The notes under the pieces: model-generated | Databases searched by the model: none | What the model was told of the DNA's origin: nothing | What the model saw: only the letters and a program-made list of their open reading frames with translations | NCBI RefSeq assembly: GCF_963678635.1 | Contig: NC_087065.1 | Coordinates: forward strand, 76,239,786-76,299,785 | Length of the DNA: 60,000 nt | DNA from: Symsagittifera roscoffensis | Lineage: Eukaryota > Xenacoelomorpha > Acoela > Convolutidae | Reading direction: 5' to 3' | Shown: positions 29,401-39,075 of the stretch, piece by piece | Numbering within the stretch: position 1 is the stretch's first letter | Layout: every line of letters begins with the position of its first letter | Program-made: the position numbers and the translations under genes

Positions 29401-32400
29401 TGACATATTTTTATACAAAGTGAATCCAAAATTTTCTAAAAAATCATTGTATTTTTATAATTTTAAAATCCAAAATCACATTGTTAATGGTCGAGATAGT
29501 CTATCTAAGATTTGCTTTACCCTTAGGCACCACAAACCTTAACCAGGGGCGGATTTAGGGGGGGGGGGGCGGTGAGACAGGGTGAACGCCCTTTTTTCCC
29601 TCAAAGATTTGACCCCCTCACCAACCAAAGGGTCCCTTTTTTGGTATTATTTTATGACATCCAGACATCCATATTGGGCCGATCAACCCTAAATAATTTC
29701 TAATGGCGCCTTTGGCGCCAATATATATTGATTTTGAAGGGGAGCGTGCCCCGAAAAAACGCAATTTTTGTTAAAGTTTTCCAAAAAAAGGCCTAAAAAC
29801 GAAAATTCAAAAGTTAGCCCGCGGCGCAAAATTTTTGGTTCAAATAGGGTCTTTATAGTGTTCTGGGAGTGCTCGGAAAATCTATTTGGTCGGAGTGTTC
29901 TGGGAGTGCTCGGAAAATCTTTAAAAAAGTCGCCCGAAGACCCCCGCCCCCCTCGGGAAAATCCTAGATCCGCCCAGCCCTTAACTAATTAACATCAGTC
30001 TTCGATCTGTTTTTACAGCCAGCCAAAAAAAACGGCTAAATTTTGTTTTTGGCAAAAGTTCCTGGTTTAATATTACAACTGGCTGCAGCCTATCAGAAAC
30101 CAGTTTTTTCAGCCGATCACGACTCAGCATTTTGCTTATTGACCGTCTGATTAAATTCGCTAATTTTAAAGGTTAATAAGGGTCGGTCAGTTTAGGGGAA
30201 ATTTACCCATAAATTGAATTATAAAATAAAAACACATGTGGATGGTATGGTGTCCACGTGACCATGTGACACTATTACACAGGAGTGCACCACGTGACCA
30301 ATGTGCACGAGCTACACGTGTGGCGTATGCGGGATGAGCAGCTGTGGTGTCAGATGCACGTGCGACTCAGACACGCCTACCATTTCACACCTGTGCAAAA
30401 GGCACGTCAGAAACATACAATTGTTCATTCTGTAGTGTGTTTCTGTATATATCTGTGGTTCTTAGTTTCCCCTTTTTCCCCACATTTAAATTTCAGTTTT
30501 GAAAAATTATTTTAACGTGTTGTCATAATGAAATGAAATTTTGAATGGTGAACAAACTAACTTTTGTGAACAGATTTGTTCTTCATACCTTACATCGTAA
30601 CATAACGCATGCGGTCATAATAACTTGTAGTAAGACAACTAAAAAAAATAAGAAATGTGGGGAAGGGCGAGTGGATAAGAGCCACATCTTTTTAGCCATT
30701 TTTACCCCCTTATGTCCCCCTTGCCAGATTATTTACAAAGAAATTATACCCCATAAGGATTTTTTTTGTTTTGGGGGGTTTTTAATTTGCTGGCTACACT
30801 GGACTTTTCATTTTAAGAAGATTTTGTTCACTGGACTTTTCATTTTAAGAAAAAAATTTCATTTTAAGACGATTTTGTGATACTGCAAGTGGGAATATGG
30901 CCTAGCCTGAAATTATTTTACAAAAGTCTTCACTTTCATCTGGTTCTTAAAATATATTTCTCTCCGTCCAGCAAAACCTGCCTGAATATCTATTCAAAGG
31001 CCACGTTCAGGTTCAGTTTTTGTTAACTTTCTGAAGGGAAAACCTTTTTATAAATCTAGGAGATACGAGATATCATGAGAGATCTGCACATACTCTACGT
31101 CACAGTTCAGCCAGAAATAGAGCCCCTCTCTCTATATGATCACATTGTACCTGCCGGCGGCGGCGGGGCCGAAAGGGGCGAAGGAGGAGGGGGATTGGAG
31201 AAGGGAACAGGGATGAGGGAGTGTCTGTTGGACTGTCCTGCGGGTGAAATGGACTCGTGTCGCGACAGACAATGTTGCGGGGGCAGTGTGGACCCCTATA
31301 TTGACATCGCCTCGTTCAGGTACATCGGCTATTTTTCCTTCCCTCCACCTCGTGGTTGATTTAAGATTTCTCTCGTCGGGGGGTCAGGAAGTATCAAATA
31401 TTTTGTCGACCTTTTCTTTGTAAGTCGACCAAAACGATTTTCGAACTCCCCCAAAAACTAAAAACCCGATTTAGCCAAAATTTTCTGCGCTGCAGGCACA
31501 TTTTCAATTTTATAATTATATTAGTGACTGTTTTAGTTATTACTAACATATTCAACTGCCATGCTTGACCTAGTAACACCTTTCGTTACATTAAAAAATT
31601 GATGTTTATTTGAGCTGAGAGATTTTTAAAAAATCAAAATTTGTTCAAACTGGACCGGGTGTTGGAAAAAATGGCATGTCGACTAGTTACTATTATCCGA
31701 ACATCGATAGTTCTCATTTTGTCATAGTCATTTTTTCATCGATAGTTGTTTTTCTTGTCTCTCAGCTCGACTAAGCACCAATTTTATGATGTACCAAATG
31801 GTTTTATGAGGTCATGTATGGTCTTGTTATAGTAGCATAGGGGCGGATCTAAGATTTTCTCTAGGGAGTGAGGGGTGGGTCTACTTTCAAATAGTTTCGA
31901 AAATTTTGTCCACCCTTTTTTGGACCAAATGGATTTTCCGAGCTCTCGCATTACACAATAAGCACCATATTTTGGCAAAACTTTTTGTGCGGTAGGCAAA
32001 TTTCTGTGCTGTAGGCAGGTGCGGATCTAGAAATTTCTCGAGGAGGGGGGCGACCAAATTGATTTCTGAGCTCTCCCAAACCAATCTCCCAAAGAAAACT
32101 TTTTGGAAAACTTCGACCAAAAAATCGCGTTTTTTCGGCGCGCGCTCCCACCTCAAAAATAGCATAGATGGCGCCAAAGATGCCATTAGAAAATTTTAAG
32201 GTCAGTCAGTCAAAAATTGATATCTCAAAATAGTACAAAGGGGGGACCCTTTGGGTCGGTAGGGGGTCGGTAGGGGGTCTAAAGAGAAGGCGTCCGCAGA
32301 CCCCCCTCCCCCCAAATCCGCTACTGGCTGTAGGCCCGGTATAATTCGCAAGATCAGTTTTGCAAGATTGTTTTATTTATTAGATTATAAACCAGCCGTT

Positions 32401-33953
32401 ACGAAAAAAAAATTGTAGCGTTTTATTGTCAAATAGGGCCTGCATTTTCAGAAGGCGGTCGGAGTCAATCAGTGCGGTGGAGCATCATTTGCTGAAGCGA
32501 CTCCCGAACAGAATATCCTCCCCCTCCTCCGCCCACACCAACCCTCAAGCCCATCCTCATCCCTCCCACTCCCATACCCATTCGCATCAGTGTACTTCAC
32601 ATAATTGCCAAAATAACCACACCAAAACAGACTCTCCCGTTCTGAGGAAGGTTAGAAACCACAAGACCAACAAGCCGTCTAGTCAATCGGAACAATCGGA
32701 ACCGGAAAATATTCATCAAGGAGTGATAGAGAACAGATACTGTCTGCACCATGGCGACCATAGGGAGTATTGGGGACCTGGAAGACCGGGCCACACGTGC
32801 GACCATGAAGATCATTATGGCCATGACTGGTACAGAGCAAATATCCACTAGCGCAAACATTCGATGATTGAAAGTATTTCGAGCGTGTGTGCTGCTAATT
32901 AACTCCGAGTATAGGAGAACCAGCCTGCTGTTTAATTCGTTTTTTTTTCAGGAGGTCTTTTCAATTATGTTGTAAGACATCCATTTTCGTCACTTTCCCC
33001 AAAATCCATCTATGTAGAGCCATTATATGACAATAGTTTGAGGAAATGTTTTAATAAAAACTCTTAAAGGAAAAAAAACATTTATTGCAAATTTTTATAC
33101 GAAGTTCTTAAAAAATCAATTAGTTCGGAAAAGTTTTACAAGTAAGTTATGAAACAATGTAAGTGGTTGGCTGAAAATTGTTGTTTTATGGCAAAAATGA
33201 ATAGCCTTTTTCAGCGATTTGTAAATATTATAGGATGTTTGCGCTAGCCCTGATCATGGAGATCATCACAACTGCCGCCAGTTTGAAGGCAACCAAGCAA
33301 ATTGGGATCTGGATACACATCGTGTTCAAAATCAAGGTCAAATTGTAGACGACTTTGAAGTAGGTGATACGCATTTTCAATTGAATGCCATTGGCAGACA
33401 AATAAATGATACAGACCAGTATCGCCAGTCTAGGAACAACAAACGCAATCAAAAACAGGAAAAATTGGGCCGCAAAAACAGAAATCAAGTTGTTTTCAAA
33501 TGCGACCAGCAGGAATTTACCGCAACAAATCGGGTCGGCGATGACCGAAACCGAATCGGGACAGATTTGGACATAGCAGGGAAGCCAAAGGATTCTGGTT
33601 TTAAAGGTAAAAAGGGAAAAAGTATGGAAGGGAAGGGGATTCATGTGTTGGGGGGAGGGGAGACGGGGGATACGAATGAGGGAAGCACCCCTTTCAGACG
33701 TTCCAAGGATAATGACACCAAAAATGGGGAGGCGGGAGAGGGGGAGGGGTTAGTGGAGTTGCACCCTTTGACAGAAGATAAAAGTTCGGACAAGTGTTCC
33801 CAAATTGAGTTTCCCCGACTGAGTGGGAGTGGGGCGGGGGCGAGTGGGGCGCCGGAACAGGATCAAAGTTGCGAGCAAGATATGACTCATAACTGCACCA
33901 TGGCTGACATGACCGTGTTTTGTTCGTTCACGGAAAGCGAACCTTCAGAGTAG
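23189..33953 (+). CDS. Cation diffusion facilitator, ZnT1/SLC30A1-SLC30A10-like (spliced, 5' end missing)
   Basis: Multi-exon gene for a membrane metal exporter that exchanges Zn2+ or Mn2+ for protons. Proposed exons: 23,189-23,464; 23,615-23,823; 25,821-26,014; 29,043-29,194; 30,283-30,401; 31,060-31,319; 32,452-32,829; 33,248-33,953. Phases agree at every junction. The evidence is TM2-TM3 with TFGWVR, a TM5-TM6 pair, and the C-terminal domain with VHELHVW and TVQPEIEP. A Cys cluster then ends in QCC, as in ZnT1. His-rich and acidic tails follow. Introns 4 and 5 use GC donors. Metal-site residues in TM2 and TM5 depart from the HxxxD pattern. The exon with TM1 and the start codon was not found. 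A poly(A) signal is at 34,332. Confidence 0.8.
23615..23823 (+). CDS. Transporter exon: cytosolic loop between TM4 and TM5
   Basis: Acceptor ATTTCAG, donor AACAAG|GTATGC, phase 0 at the end. It encodes the end of TM4 and a loop with scattered His (EMHRSHMTKKIAKHT), where ZnT proteins carry a His-rich loop. It is Ser/Ala-rich and less His-dense than in vertebrate ZnT1. Confidence 0.7.
25821..26014 (+). CDS. Transporter exon: TM5
   Basis: Acceptor TTTTGTCAG, donor GACGT|GTGAGT. The segment VLHLQAHLCSVVFGLVAVV aligns with ZnT1 TM5, where the metal site is HVLGD; here it reads HLQAH, so the Asp column is His. An amphipathic stretch precedes it and a short polar loop follows. Confidence 0.7.
26330..26485 (+). 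repeat. Dispersed repeat family R2, copy 1
   Basis: Shares with 43,723-43,870 the order: GAGGCAAAGTGGATCTTCGC, an A-rich stretch with AAACACAAA, then CTCGGTAGAAATCCATT against CTCGACAAAATACATTT, and GGCTAG. Non-coding. Confidence 0.5.
26690..26850 (-). repeat. Possible tRNA-derived SINE
   Basis: On the minus strand GGGTTCGACTCTCG is close to the tRNA B-box consensus, and about 45 nt upstream TTGCCACAAAGTTAACTCC could be a degenerate A-box/D-arm. The spacing is tRNA-like. No clear tail or target duplication was identified. Confidence 0.3.
29043..29194 (+). CDS. Transporter exon: TM6 and start of C-terminal domain, GC donor
   Basis: Acceptor TTTTGTTCAG. It encodes TM6 and the start of the cytosolic domain (FMQSVPHSVDMRYLRKRL, matching the LLQTVP-x-x-ID block of ZnT1). 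No GT occurs between the end of homology and the stop at 29,248. The boundary that fits homology and phase is GCAG|GCACAC, a GC donor. Confidence 0.75.
29543..29974 (+). repeat. MITE-like repeat family R1, copy 1
   Basis: It begins GGGGCGGATTTAGG and ends CCTAGATCCGCCC, which are inverted versions of each other. The core has GGCGCCTTTGGCGCCAATAT and TTTTGAAGGGGAGCG. A 27-nt piece containing GTTCTGGGAGTGCTCGG is tandemly duplicated inside. Non-coding. Confidence 0.65.
30283..30401 (+). CDS. Transporter exon: C-terminal domain core, GC donor
   Basis: Acceptor TTACACAG. It encodes HHVTNVHELHVWRMRDEQLW, the most conserved CDF C-terminal motif, with no gap relative to ZnT1. The end that keeps alignment and phase 0 is CAAAAG|GCACGT, again a GC donor. 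A GT donor three bases further (GGCAC|GTCAGA) with a different acceptor is possible but costs two residues. Confidence 0.8.
31060..31319 (+). CDS. Transporter exon: end of C-terminal domain and Cys cluster
   Basis: Acceptor AAATCTAG, donor TTCAG|GTACAT. It encodes EIRDIMRDLHILYVTVQPEI, then a Gly/Glu-rich insert, then CLLDCPAGEMDSCRDRQCCGG. The TVQPE block and the Cys cluster ending in QCCG have direct counterparts after the CDF domain of ZnT1. Confidence 0.8.
31838..32014 (-). repeat. R1 copy (outer, interrupted)
   Basis: Inverted copy of R1 starting GGGGCGGATCTAAG and running to GTAGGCAAATTTC. It is interrupted by the R1 copy at 32,015-32,335. A further R1 fragment lies at about 31,376-31,500. 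Confidence 0.55.
32015..32335 (-). repeat. R1 copy (inner, nested)
   Basis: Starts GTGCGGATCTAG and ends AAATCCGCTAC, with the reversed core CGCGCTCCCACCTCAAAAAT and GGCGCCAAAG. GCTGTAGGC occurs directly on both sides (about 32,005-32,013 and 32,327-32,335), fitting a target-site duplication. Confidence 0.6.
32452..32829 (+). CDS. Transporter exon: His-rich tail
   Basis: Acceptor GCATTTTCAG; the phase matches the previous exon. It encodes HPHPSHSHTHSHQC and later CLHHGDHREYWGPG and HTCDHEDHYGHD, a dense His/Asp/Cys region suited to metal binding. The end is uncertain: CTG|GTACAG at 32,830 keeps the frame with the exon at 33,248; AGA|GCAAAT at 32,837 with 33,234 is the alternative. Confidence 0.6.
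32848..33247. repeat. Intron with 13-bp inverted-repeat ends
   Basis: CTAGCGCAAACAT (32,848-32,860) and ATGTTTGCGCTAG (33,235-33,247) are perfect reverse complements 400 nt apart. The right arm ends exactly at the proposed acceptor GCTAG. This looks like a small terminal-inverted-repeat insertion now removed as an intron. Confidence 0.6.
33248..33953 (+). CDS. Transporter last exon: acidic tail
   Basis: The frame is open to TAG 33,951-33,953. It starts with another His patch (DHGDHHNC), then a basic segment and a long Gly/Glu/Ser-rich tail. The local composition is richer in G than the introns. The strand is chosen because it continues the His-rich frame; the complementary strand is also open and hydrophobic, so RNA evidence would decide. 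Confidence 0.5.
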
Positions 33954-34331
33954 ACAAAATACTCCGCGAATCAGATTTGAGTTCAAAATTTCGAAGCAAA
34001 TAATGATTTTCCCCCGTTAAACTAGTTGCAAGCCAGAATCGAAACCTGGAGTTTTGCAGAAATATGTTCCGAAAACATATTTGTATTTAAAAATAGAGCC
34101 TGAAACTGGCTTACAGGAGGTAAAGAGAAGAAAGTTCAGACAATGAATAGACTGAAACGAAAAAAAAAATCAATTTAGTCAACCATTTTTGTAACTTCTT
34201 TTATTACTTTTTAGTTATTATGATGGTGTTGTGGACTCAATTAGTATATAAGTTTCAATAGTAGAAGTTATTGATTTGATTTAAATTCTGACAGTTTCAT
34301 TTTAAACTGTTAATTCATATTTCTTCAACTA

Positions 34332-34337
34332 AATAAA
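34332..34337 (+). terminator. Poly(A) signal downstream of transporter gene
   Basis: AATAAA in ACTAAATAAAACATTTG, about 380 nt after the proposed stop codon, followed by a T-rich run. No other gene lies between. Confidence 0.45.
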
Positions 34338-34434
34338 ACATTTGACAACAATTTTTTGTTTTTTTTTTTGGCTGAAATTCATGCTCACAGTTCAAAAAAC
34401 TTTCAATCTTTTTTTAAATTCAGTGAATTGATTC

Positions 34435-34985
34435 TCTGAGCTGTTTTAAAGACCAACAAGATTGCTCGTATCAGGGCGAAGCCTGAATGTTCCGACTGCC
34501 TTTTAAGGTTTATGGAGCAGTAAAAACACAAAACAAAATTTAATAAAATAAAAGAAAATTTTTTTTCTTCTAAAAATTGAATTTTTTTGTGAAAATTATC
34601 CCCCCACACGCCATATAAAGAGCAAAAGGATAGATTTCGCTCCTTGTAACAAATCAATTATGGCAAGTCAGCTTCTTTCAACCAATTTTGAACGATTTCC
34701 AAGACGGATTAAATCTCCGCTTACGCATTAATAGCGCGAAATATATCGCGCGTTAATTGTCCCAAATTGGTCAGAATGGCAATCTTTAAACTCCCATAAC
34801 TTTACAAAAAATGATCACGGGTGAAATATCTTTTCAAATTTAAGCTCAGGACAACAATACCTTTTGAATGATAAAAAAAAAATCTGCCAAAAATGGCTAG
34901 TTAGAAAGTCGAAATTTGTCTGAAGAAAAAAAAACCCACCCCGAGCACAAATATTCCGTTACTTTCGTATCGAAAGTCGGAACAA
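34435..34985 (-). repeat. Dispersed repeat family R3, inverted copy
   Basis: Read on the minus strand it starts GTTCCGACTTTCGATACGAA, has TTCTGACCAATTTGGGAC in the middle and ends with CAGTCGGAACATTCAGGC, CCTGATACGAGCAATC. The same order is seen at 35,549-36,045 and 42,030-42,465. Confidence 0.55.
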
Positions 34986-35548
34986 AAAGCAAGCTTCTGA
35001 CCAAAACAAAATCTTCTACCGAGCGAGAACGTTCAAACTTATTTAGGAGAGCGCGTGGTTTTCTGTAGCACTAATTTCTGCGCTAAAAAAAATCACTTCA
35101 ATTTGATAGACATATCCTTTACATCAGGGTTGCTCGGAACTAAAAAATGAATAACAATTAGCACAATTTTAGGTTTCAATTCTAATGTGTTTGTTTTTAA
35201 GGATAATTTGGACAAAAATTAGTTGAAATTTAAACAAAACTTTTACATGAGTCGAAAGCAAACTATCCGATCAAGCCTCCACGGAAGTAACATAAGTTGA
35301 TTTTAGGGAGTTCTCAATTTATTTTTAACTTTAATTTTTCTTCGTTTCACACGGTTGCATAAACTTATTACAGATGGAAACAGTGATTTTTGGCCCGAAA
35401 AAATCGGGTTATTTTTTAAAACCAAATTTTGACACTTTCAGGGAAGGTTGTAATTGAAAGCAAAGTTTTTTTTCCAGCATACATTATTGTAATTTTTTGG
35501 CAGTTGGCTAAGAAACTAAAAAAAGAAATAAGTTAAAGCGTTTAGTGT

Positions 35549-36045
35549 TCCGACTTTCGATGAAAGTGACGAAATATTTATGCTGGGTTTTTTAATTCTC
35601 ATTTCAAACTCGGCAATCGGAATGATACTTTTGAGCAAAAATATTAAACTCAATTGAGAATATTTACTTTCTGATTATAAATAGAAAAAAAAATTATTTT
35701 TTTTTCGCAAAGTTCTGAGGGTTTGAGTTTCAAAATGGCCAATTTGGCCATGCTCTGGACTAAATTATTCGCGCTGTGGAAACTTTTATTCGTGATGCTG
35801 AAAAATAACACAAATTGTTTGTGTGTGGTGAAAAATCCCGCACTCGACATATTTCCAAATTAAATTTAAGCTAACCAATCAGCCGCTGTATTTTTTTGCT
35901 ACTCATATTTTTACGTTTTATGTTAAATATTGTCAAAAATGTATACCTTTTCAATTTTTTGCTTAACACAAAAAATTCGAGACCAATTAAAAGACAGTCA
36001 GAAAATTTGGGGCTTACCCTCATATATGAGCAATCATGTTGTTCC
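35549..36045 (+). repeat. Dispersed repeat family R3, direct copy
   Basis: Starts GTTCCGACTTTCGATGAAAG, includes AAATCCCGCACTCGAC and ends AAAGACAGTCAGAAAATTTG and ATGAGCAATCATGTTG. It is in inverted orientation to the copy 560 nt upstream; the pair could form a large hairpin. Confidence 0.55.
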
Positions 36046-36763
36046 GTATTGCGGAGAGAGTGCGGAATTTATATGATTTGGGTAGTTTTTTACTCAGTAT
36101 ATTTTCGATTTCCTAACTCGTAAATTTTTTATACCATCTGAAAGATATTGTTGGCCGGTGATCGAATGTGAAAAAAATTCAACTGTGATTAATTTTTTAA
36201 AGGTTATGGGGGTTTAAAAACTGATAATATAGCCAAACTGGGATGATCGACGCGCGATTAAACCGTGTTAGTGGCTGCTTAAACTATTCCAAATTAAATT
36301 GAGGAAAGTAATGTGATATATTTTTAATATACTAGTCGCTAAATATTCTTTTGTACATTGTATTAGGGTTAGGGGCATAACTCGAAAAAAAAATTTTTGG
36401 TTTTTTATTTTATTTATTTTTCAACAACAATTTTTTAAAATGGCCTTAGAGTGCTACCGGGATTTTCAGGGCTTTGCCCAGATATACGAGCAATTTTTTT
36501 ATTATCTATTAGTGATTTCTCTTCTTTCTTGTGTTTTTTGAAATAAGTATAATGAGAACCCTCATATCAAGGCAAACTCCTCACTGTTGTTTGACTATTC
36601 GTTCATATAAAATTTTGTAAAAAGTGAAAAACTTTTTTTTTCGAGAATCTGTTAGTTAAGTACAAATAGATCGTTTTTGAGTCTTTTAACGCAAGACCAA
36701 ATAGTCTTGTCTTGAAAATCGTGCACAAATCTTCCGCCGTTTAATTCAAAAGTCGTACCAAAA

Positions 36764-37546
36764 CTATTTTATATTGTTTAATTTAGAAGCTCTGTTTTCC
36801 GTATTCACTTTTGAATCATTATATATTCGCAATTCCTCTTTTTTGAACTTAATTTCCTTGATGTATTCGTTGCGCAGCACTGAAAACCTCCACATTTTGA
36901 GGTATTTTTCTCTTTGCAATCTCGCATCTTCTTCGCGTTTCATTCTGTAGAATATTCTGTTATTGTTTTGAGTACGTATAGGTTTGATTTTCTCGTTGCA
37001 CCCAGAACGTGGCGTCAAGTTTCCTGGAGACATTTTATCTATGTTGCCCCAATTAAGCAATATAACTTTATGGGGGCTGGAATTTTTGCCCACTTGATTA
37101 GCTGGCAAATCGTCTTTTTCTTTTCTGAAATTTGAAGTCGCCTGTTTATGTGTTAAGCCATCTTGCAGACCTGCAAAAAAGCGGCGATCGAAAAAATCAC
37201 TCGAGGTTAAAATCTTGTCTTGGAGCTTCAAATTTTCTGATCGGGTTCGTTTGTCAAACGTGCAAAACTGGGCTCTTTGGTCGTTTTTGAAGAGCCTTTT
37301 CAAATTGAACTGATTGTAAACTTTCAATTGTGAAGCAAGAGGAGATTCATCGCACGATTTGGACCGAGATTTTTGAGGAATCAATTTGCTCGTTGAGTCA
37401 AATTGTCCTACTATCAACTTGGGTCGAATATAACTTTCCTGATGTTCTTCAATCTGGGCTCCATTTTCCTCTGTTTCTTTTTCGGTTTCCAAATCTTCTG
37501 CTAAGCTATGAAGGAAAACAATGCCTTTGGGCTTCCTTCTTATCAG
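36764..37546 (-). CDS. Unknown hydrophilic protein, last exon (260 codons)
   Basis: A minus-strand frame of 260 codons ends at TAA 36,766-36,764. Its 5' end is a strong acceptor, CTTTGTTTCAG|CTG at 37,547/37,546, and no in-frame ATG precedes it, so it is probably a terminal exon. The protein is charged and mostly disordered: a Glu-rich start (ETEKETEENG), a basic middle, and a C-terminal Lys/Glu-rich helix (REEDARLQREKYLKMW) likely forming a coiled coil. I do not recognise the family; such layouts occur in cytoskeletal and ciliary proteins, but this is not evidence. Upstream exons would lie above 37.6 kb and were not found. Confidence 0.55.
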   Translation of the reverse strand: MIRRKPKGIVFLHSLAEDLETEKETEENGAQIEEHQESYIRPKLIVGQFDSTSKLIPQKSRSKSCDESPLASQLKVYNQFNLKRLFKNDQRAQFCTFDKRTRSENLKLQDKILTSSDFFDRRFFAGLQDGLTHKQATSNFRKEKDDLPANQVGKNSSPHKVILLNWGNIDKMSPGNLTPRSGCNEKIKPIRTQNNNRIFYRMKREEDARLQREKYLKMWRFSVLRNEYIKEIKFKKEELRIYNDSKVNTENRASKLNNIK

Positions 37547-37674
37547 CTGAAACAAAGTAGTTTTTGGATCAGATCAAATTTGTTCTTAAGAAATTAGATT
37601 ATTATTGGGAAAAAATTTATCTAACAAATCAAACTCAGGGTGTTGTGAGAGAAATCGTACGGTCGTTACGATGG

Positions 37675-38075
37675 GTGGAGTCGACAACCCCCCCCCCCCC
37701 CCCCCACCGACCAAAAGCCCTCCCTTTGGTATTGTTTTATGGCATCCATTTTCGACCGATCAACCCTAAGTTTTTATAAAGGCGCCTTTTGCACCAATAT
37801 ATACTAATTTTGAAGGGTAGCGCGCGCCGAAAAAAAAACGCGAATTTTTGGTCAACGTTTTCCAAGAAGTGCCAAAAACGGTATTTTTGACACATTTTTT
37901 CAAAACTTTTTCAGCAAAAAAAAAATTGTCAAAATAGACTTTTTATAGTTCTGGGAGCGCTTGGAAAATCAAATTGGTCAACCTAAAATAAAAAATGCCG
38001 ATAAAAGTTTCCAAAAATTGTTGAATTTTCCCAACCCCCCTCCCCCTCGCGAAAGTCCTAGATCCATCCCTGGTT
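37675..38075 (+). repeat. R1 copy
   Basis: A poly-C run (about 22 nt) replaces the G-rich start; it is followed by GGTATTGTTTTATGGCATCC, AAGGCGCCTTTTGCACCAAT and TTTTGAAGGGTAGCGCG, ending CCTAGATCCATCCC. Same order as copy 1. Confidence 0.6.
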
Positions 38076-38564
38076 GTTACTTTTTATAGCGGCAGAAAGA
38101 GCAGTCAAATACATCAACTTAACAAAAAAAATCAAAGATGTAACTACCATACCTGGGTCATTTCGATTGGTAAACCTTCCGATCAGCTGTTGTAGATCTC
38201 AAACGGGATTCGGCTCACAATGAAAATCTTGTTGTTTTTATTATTGTTATTGACGTTTGAATGCGTGCAACTAAAAAGCGCGTCCATTCAGTACAGGGGG
38301 ATTTCATGCGTGCATTCAATTTGAGGATCTATTGTGGATACTTTAATGGGTGCAATGAATATGGTCTGAGGGCGTGAATTGGACTGACTGCAATTGGAGC
38401 AATTTAACAGTCTGTTGAACAAAATACACCTGCAGTTTTTTTCCATCTGCAAACACATACTCGCATGAAAAAATTACGAAAAAACGGTATTATATGAGCC
38501 AGCCGATGTAGAGATTATAGCTTACATATAAACACAGTAGTTCTCACGAATTGAACACCCTAAC

Positions 38565-38695
38565 CGCCCAAAGAGTCTCTCATTTATTACTTGTTTACGA
38601 CATCCAATTTTGGTTGATCAAACCTAAAATTTCTATCGGCGTCTTTTATGGCGCCAATATTTCTAATTTTGAGGGGGAGCGCGAGCCAATTTACT
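38565..38695 (+). repeat. R1 fragment
   Basis: Contains TTACGACATCCAATTTTGG, TTATGGCGCCAATATTTC and GAGGGGGAGCGCG, the middle of R1. It lies back to back with the inverted copy at 38,708. Confidence 0.55.
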
Positions 38696-38707
38696 GCATA
38701 GTTTCAA

Positions 38708-39075
38708 CCAGGGGGCGGACCTAGGAATTTCTGGAGAGGGGGGTCGATTCTTTTTAGGTCGACCAAATTGATTTTCCGAGCTTTCCCCAAGCACTGACCC
38801 TGATTTGGCCAAATTTTTTGCGCCGCAGGCAAATTTTATTTAAAAAACAGACCAAAGAGGTCTTTTTAGGCACTTTTTAGACCGAATAATCGTGTTTTTT
38901 TTGGCGCGCACTCCCCCCTCAAAAATAGTATTCATTGGCGCCAAATTGTTTTTAGAAAAATTTTAAGGTCAGCCAGCAAAAAATCGAGGTCTTAAAATAG
39001 TACCAAAGGGAAGATCTTATGGGTAGCCAGGGCTCAGATCACTGAGGAAAGGCATTATCCCCCCCCCCCCCCCGC
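38708..39075 (-). repeat. R1 copy
   Basis: Starts AGGGGGCGGACCTAGG and includes TTTGGCGCGCACTCCCCCC and CATTGGCGCCAAATTG in reverse order, ending in a poly-C run near 39,073. Confidence 0.6.

Larger units (their letters stand above)
33954..36763. other. No gene seen; repeats R3 and AT-rich DNA
   Basis: Between the transporter and the minus-strand ORF at 36,764 only the poly(A) signal and R3 copies are supported. Short frames here have no coding features. Confidence 0.5.

Noticed and set aside
30790-30870. Tandem copies of CTGGACTTTTCATTTTAAGA
   Set aside because: Only two and a half units of a simple local duplication; unlikely to have a function.
32597-32860. Minus-strand frame of 87 codons starting MFALVDIC
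   Set aside because: Same reason: antisense of the His-rich exon. The start lies in the inverted-repeat arm.
33228-33644. Minus-strand frame of 138 codons, hydrophobic
   Set aside because: It is the complement of the His/Asp-rich + strand exon; His and Asp codons read as Val, Met and Ile on the other strand. The + strand is in phase with the transporter, but RNA could overturn this.
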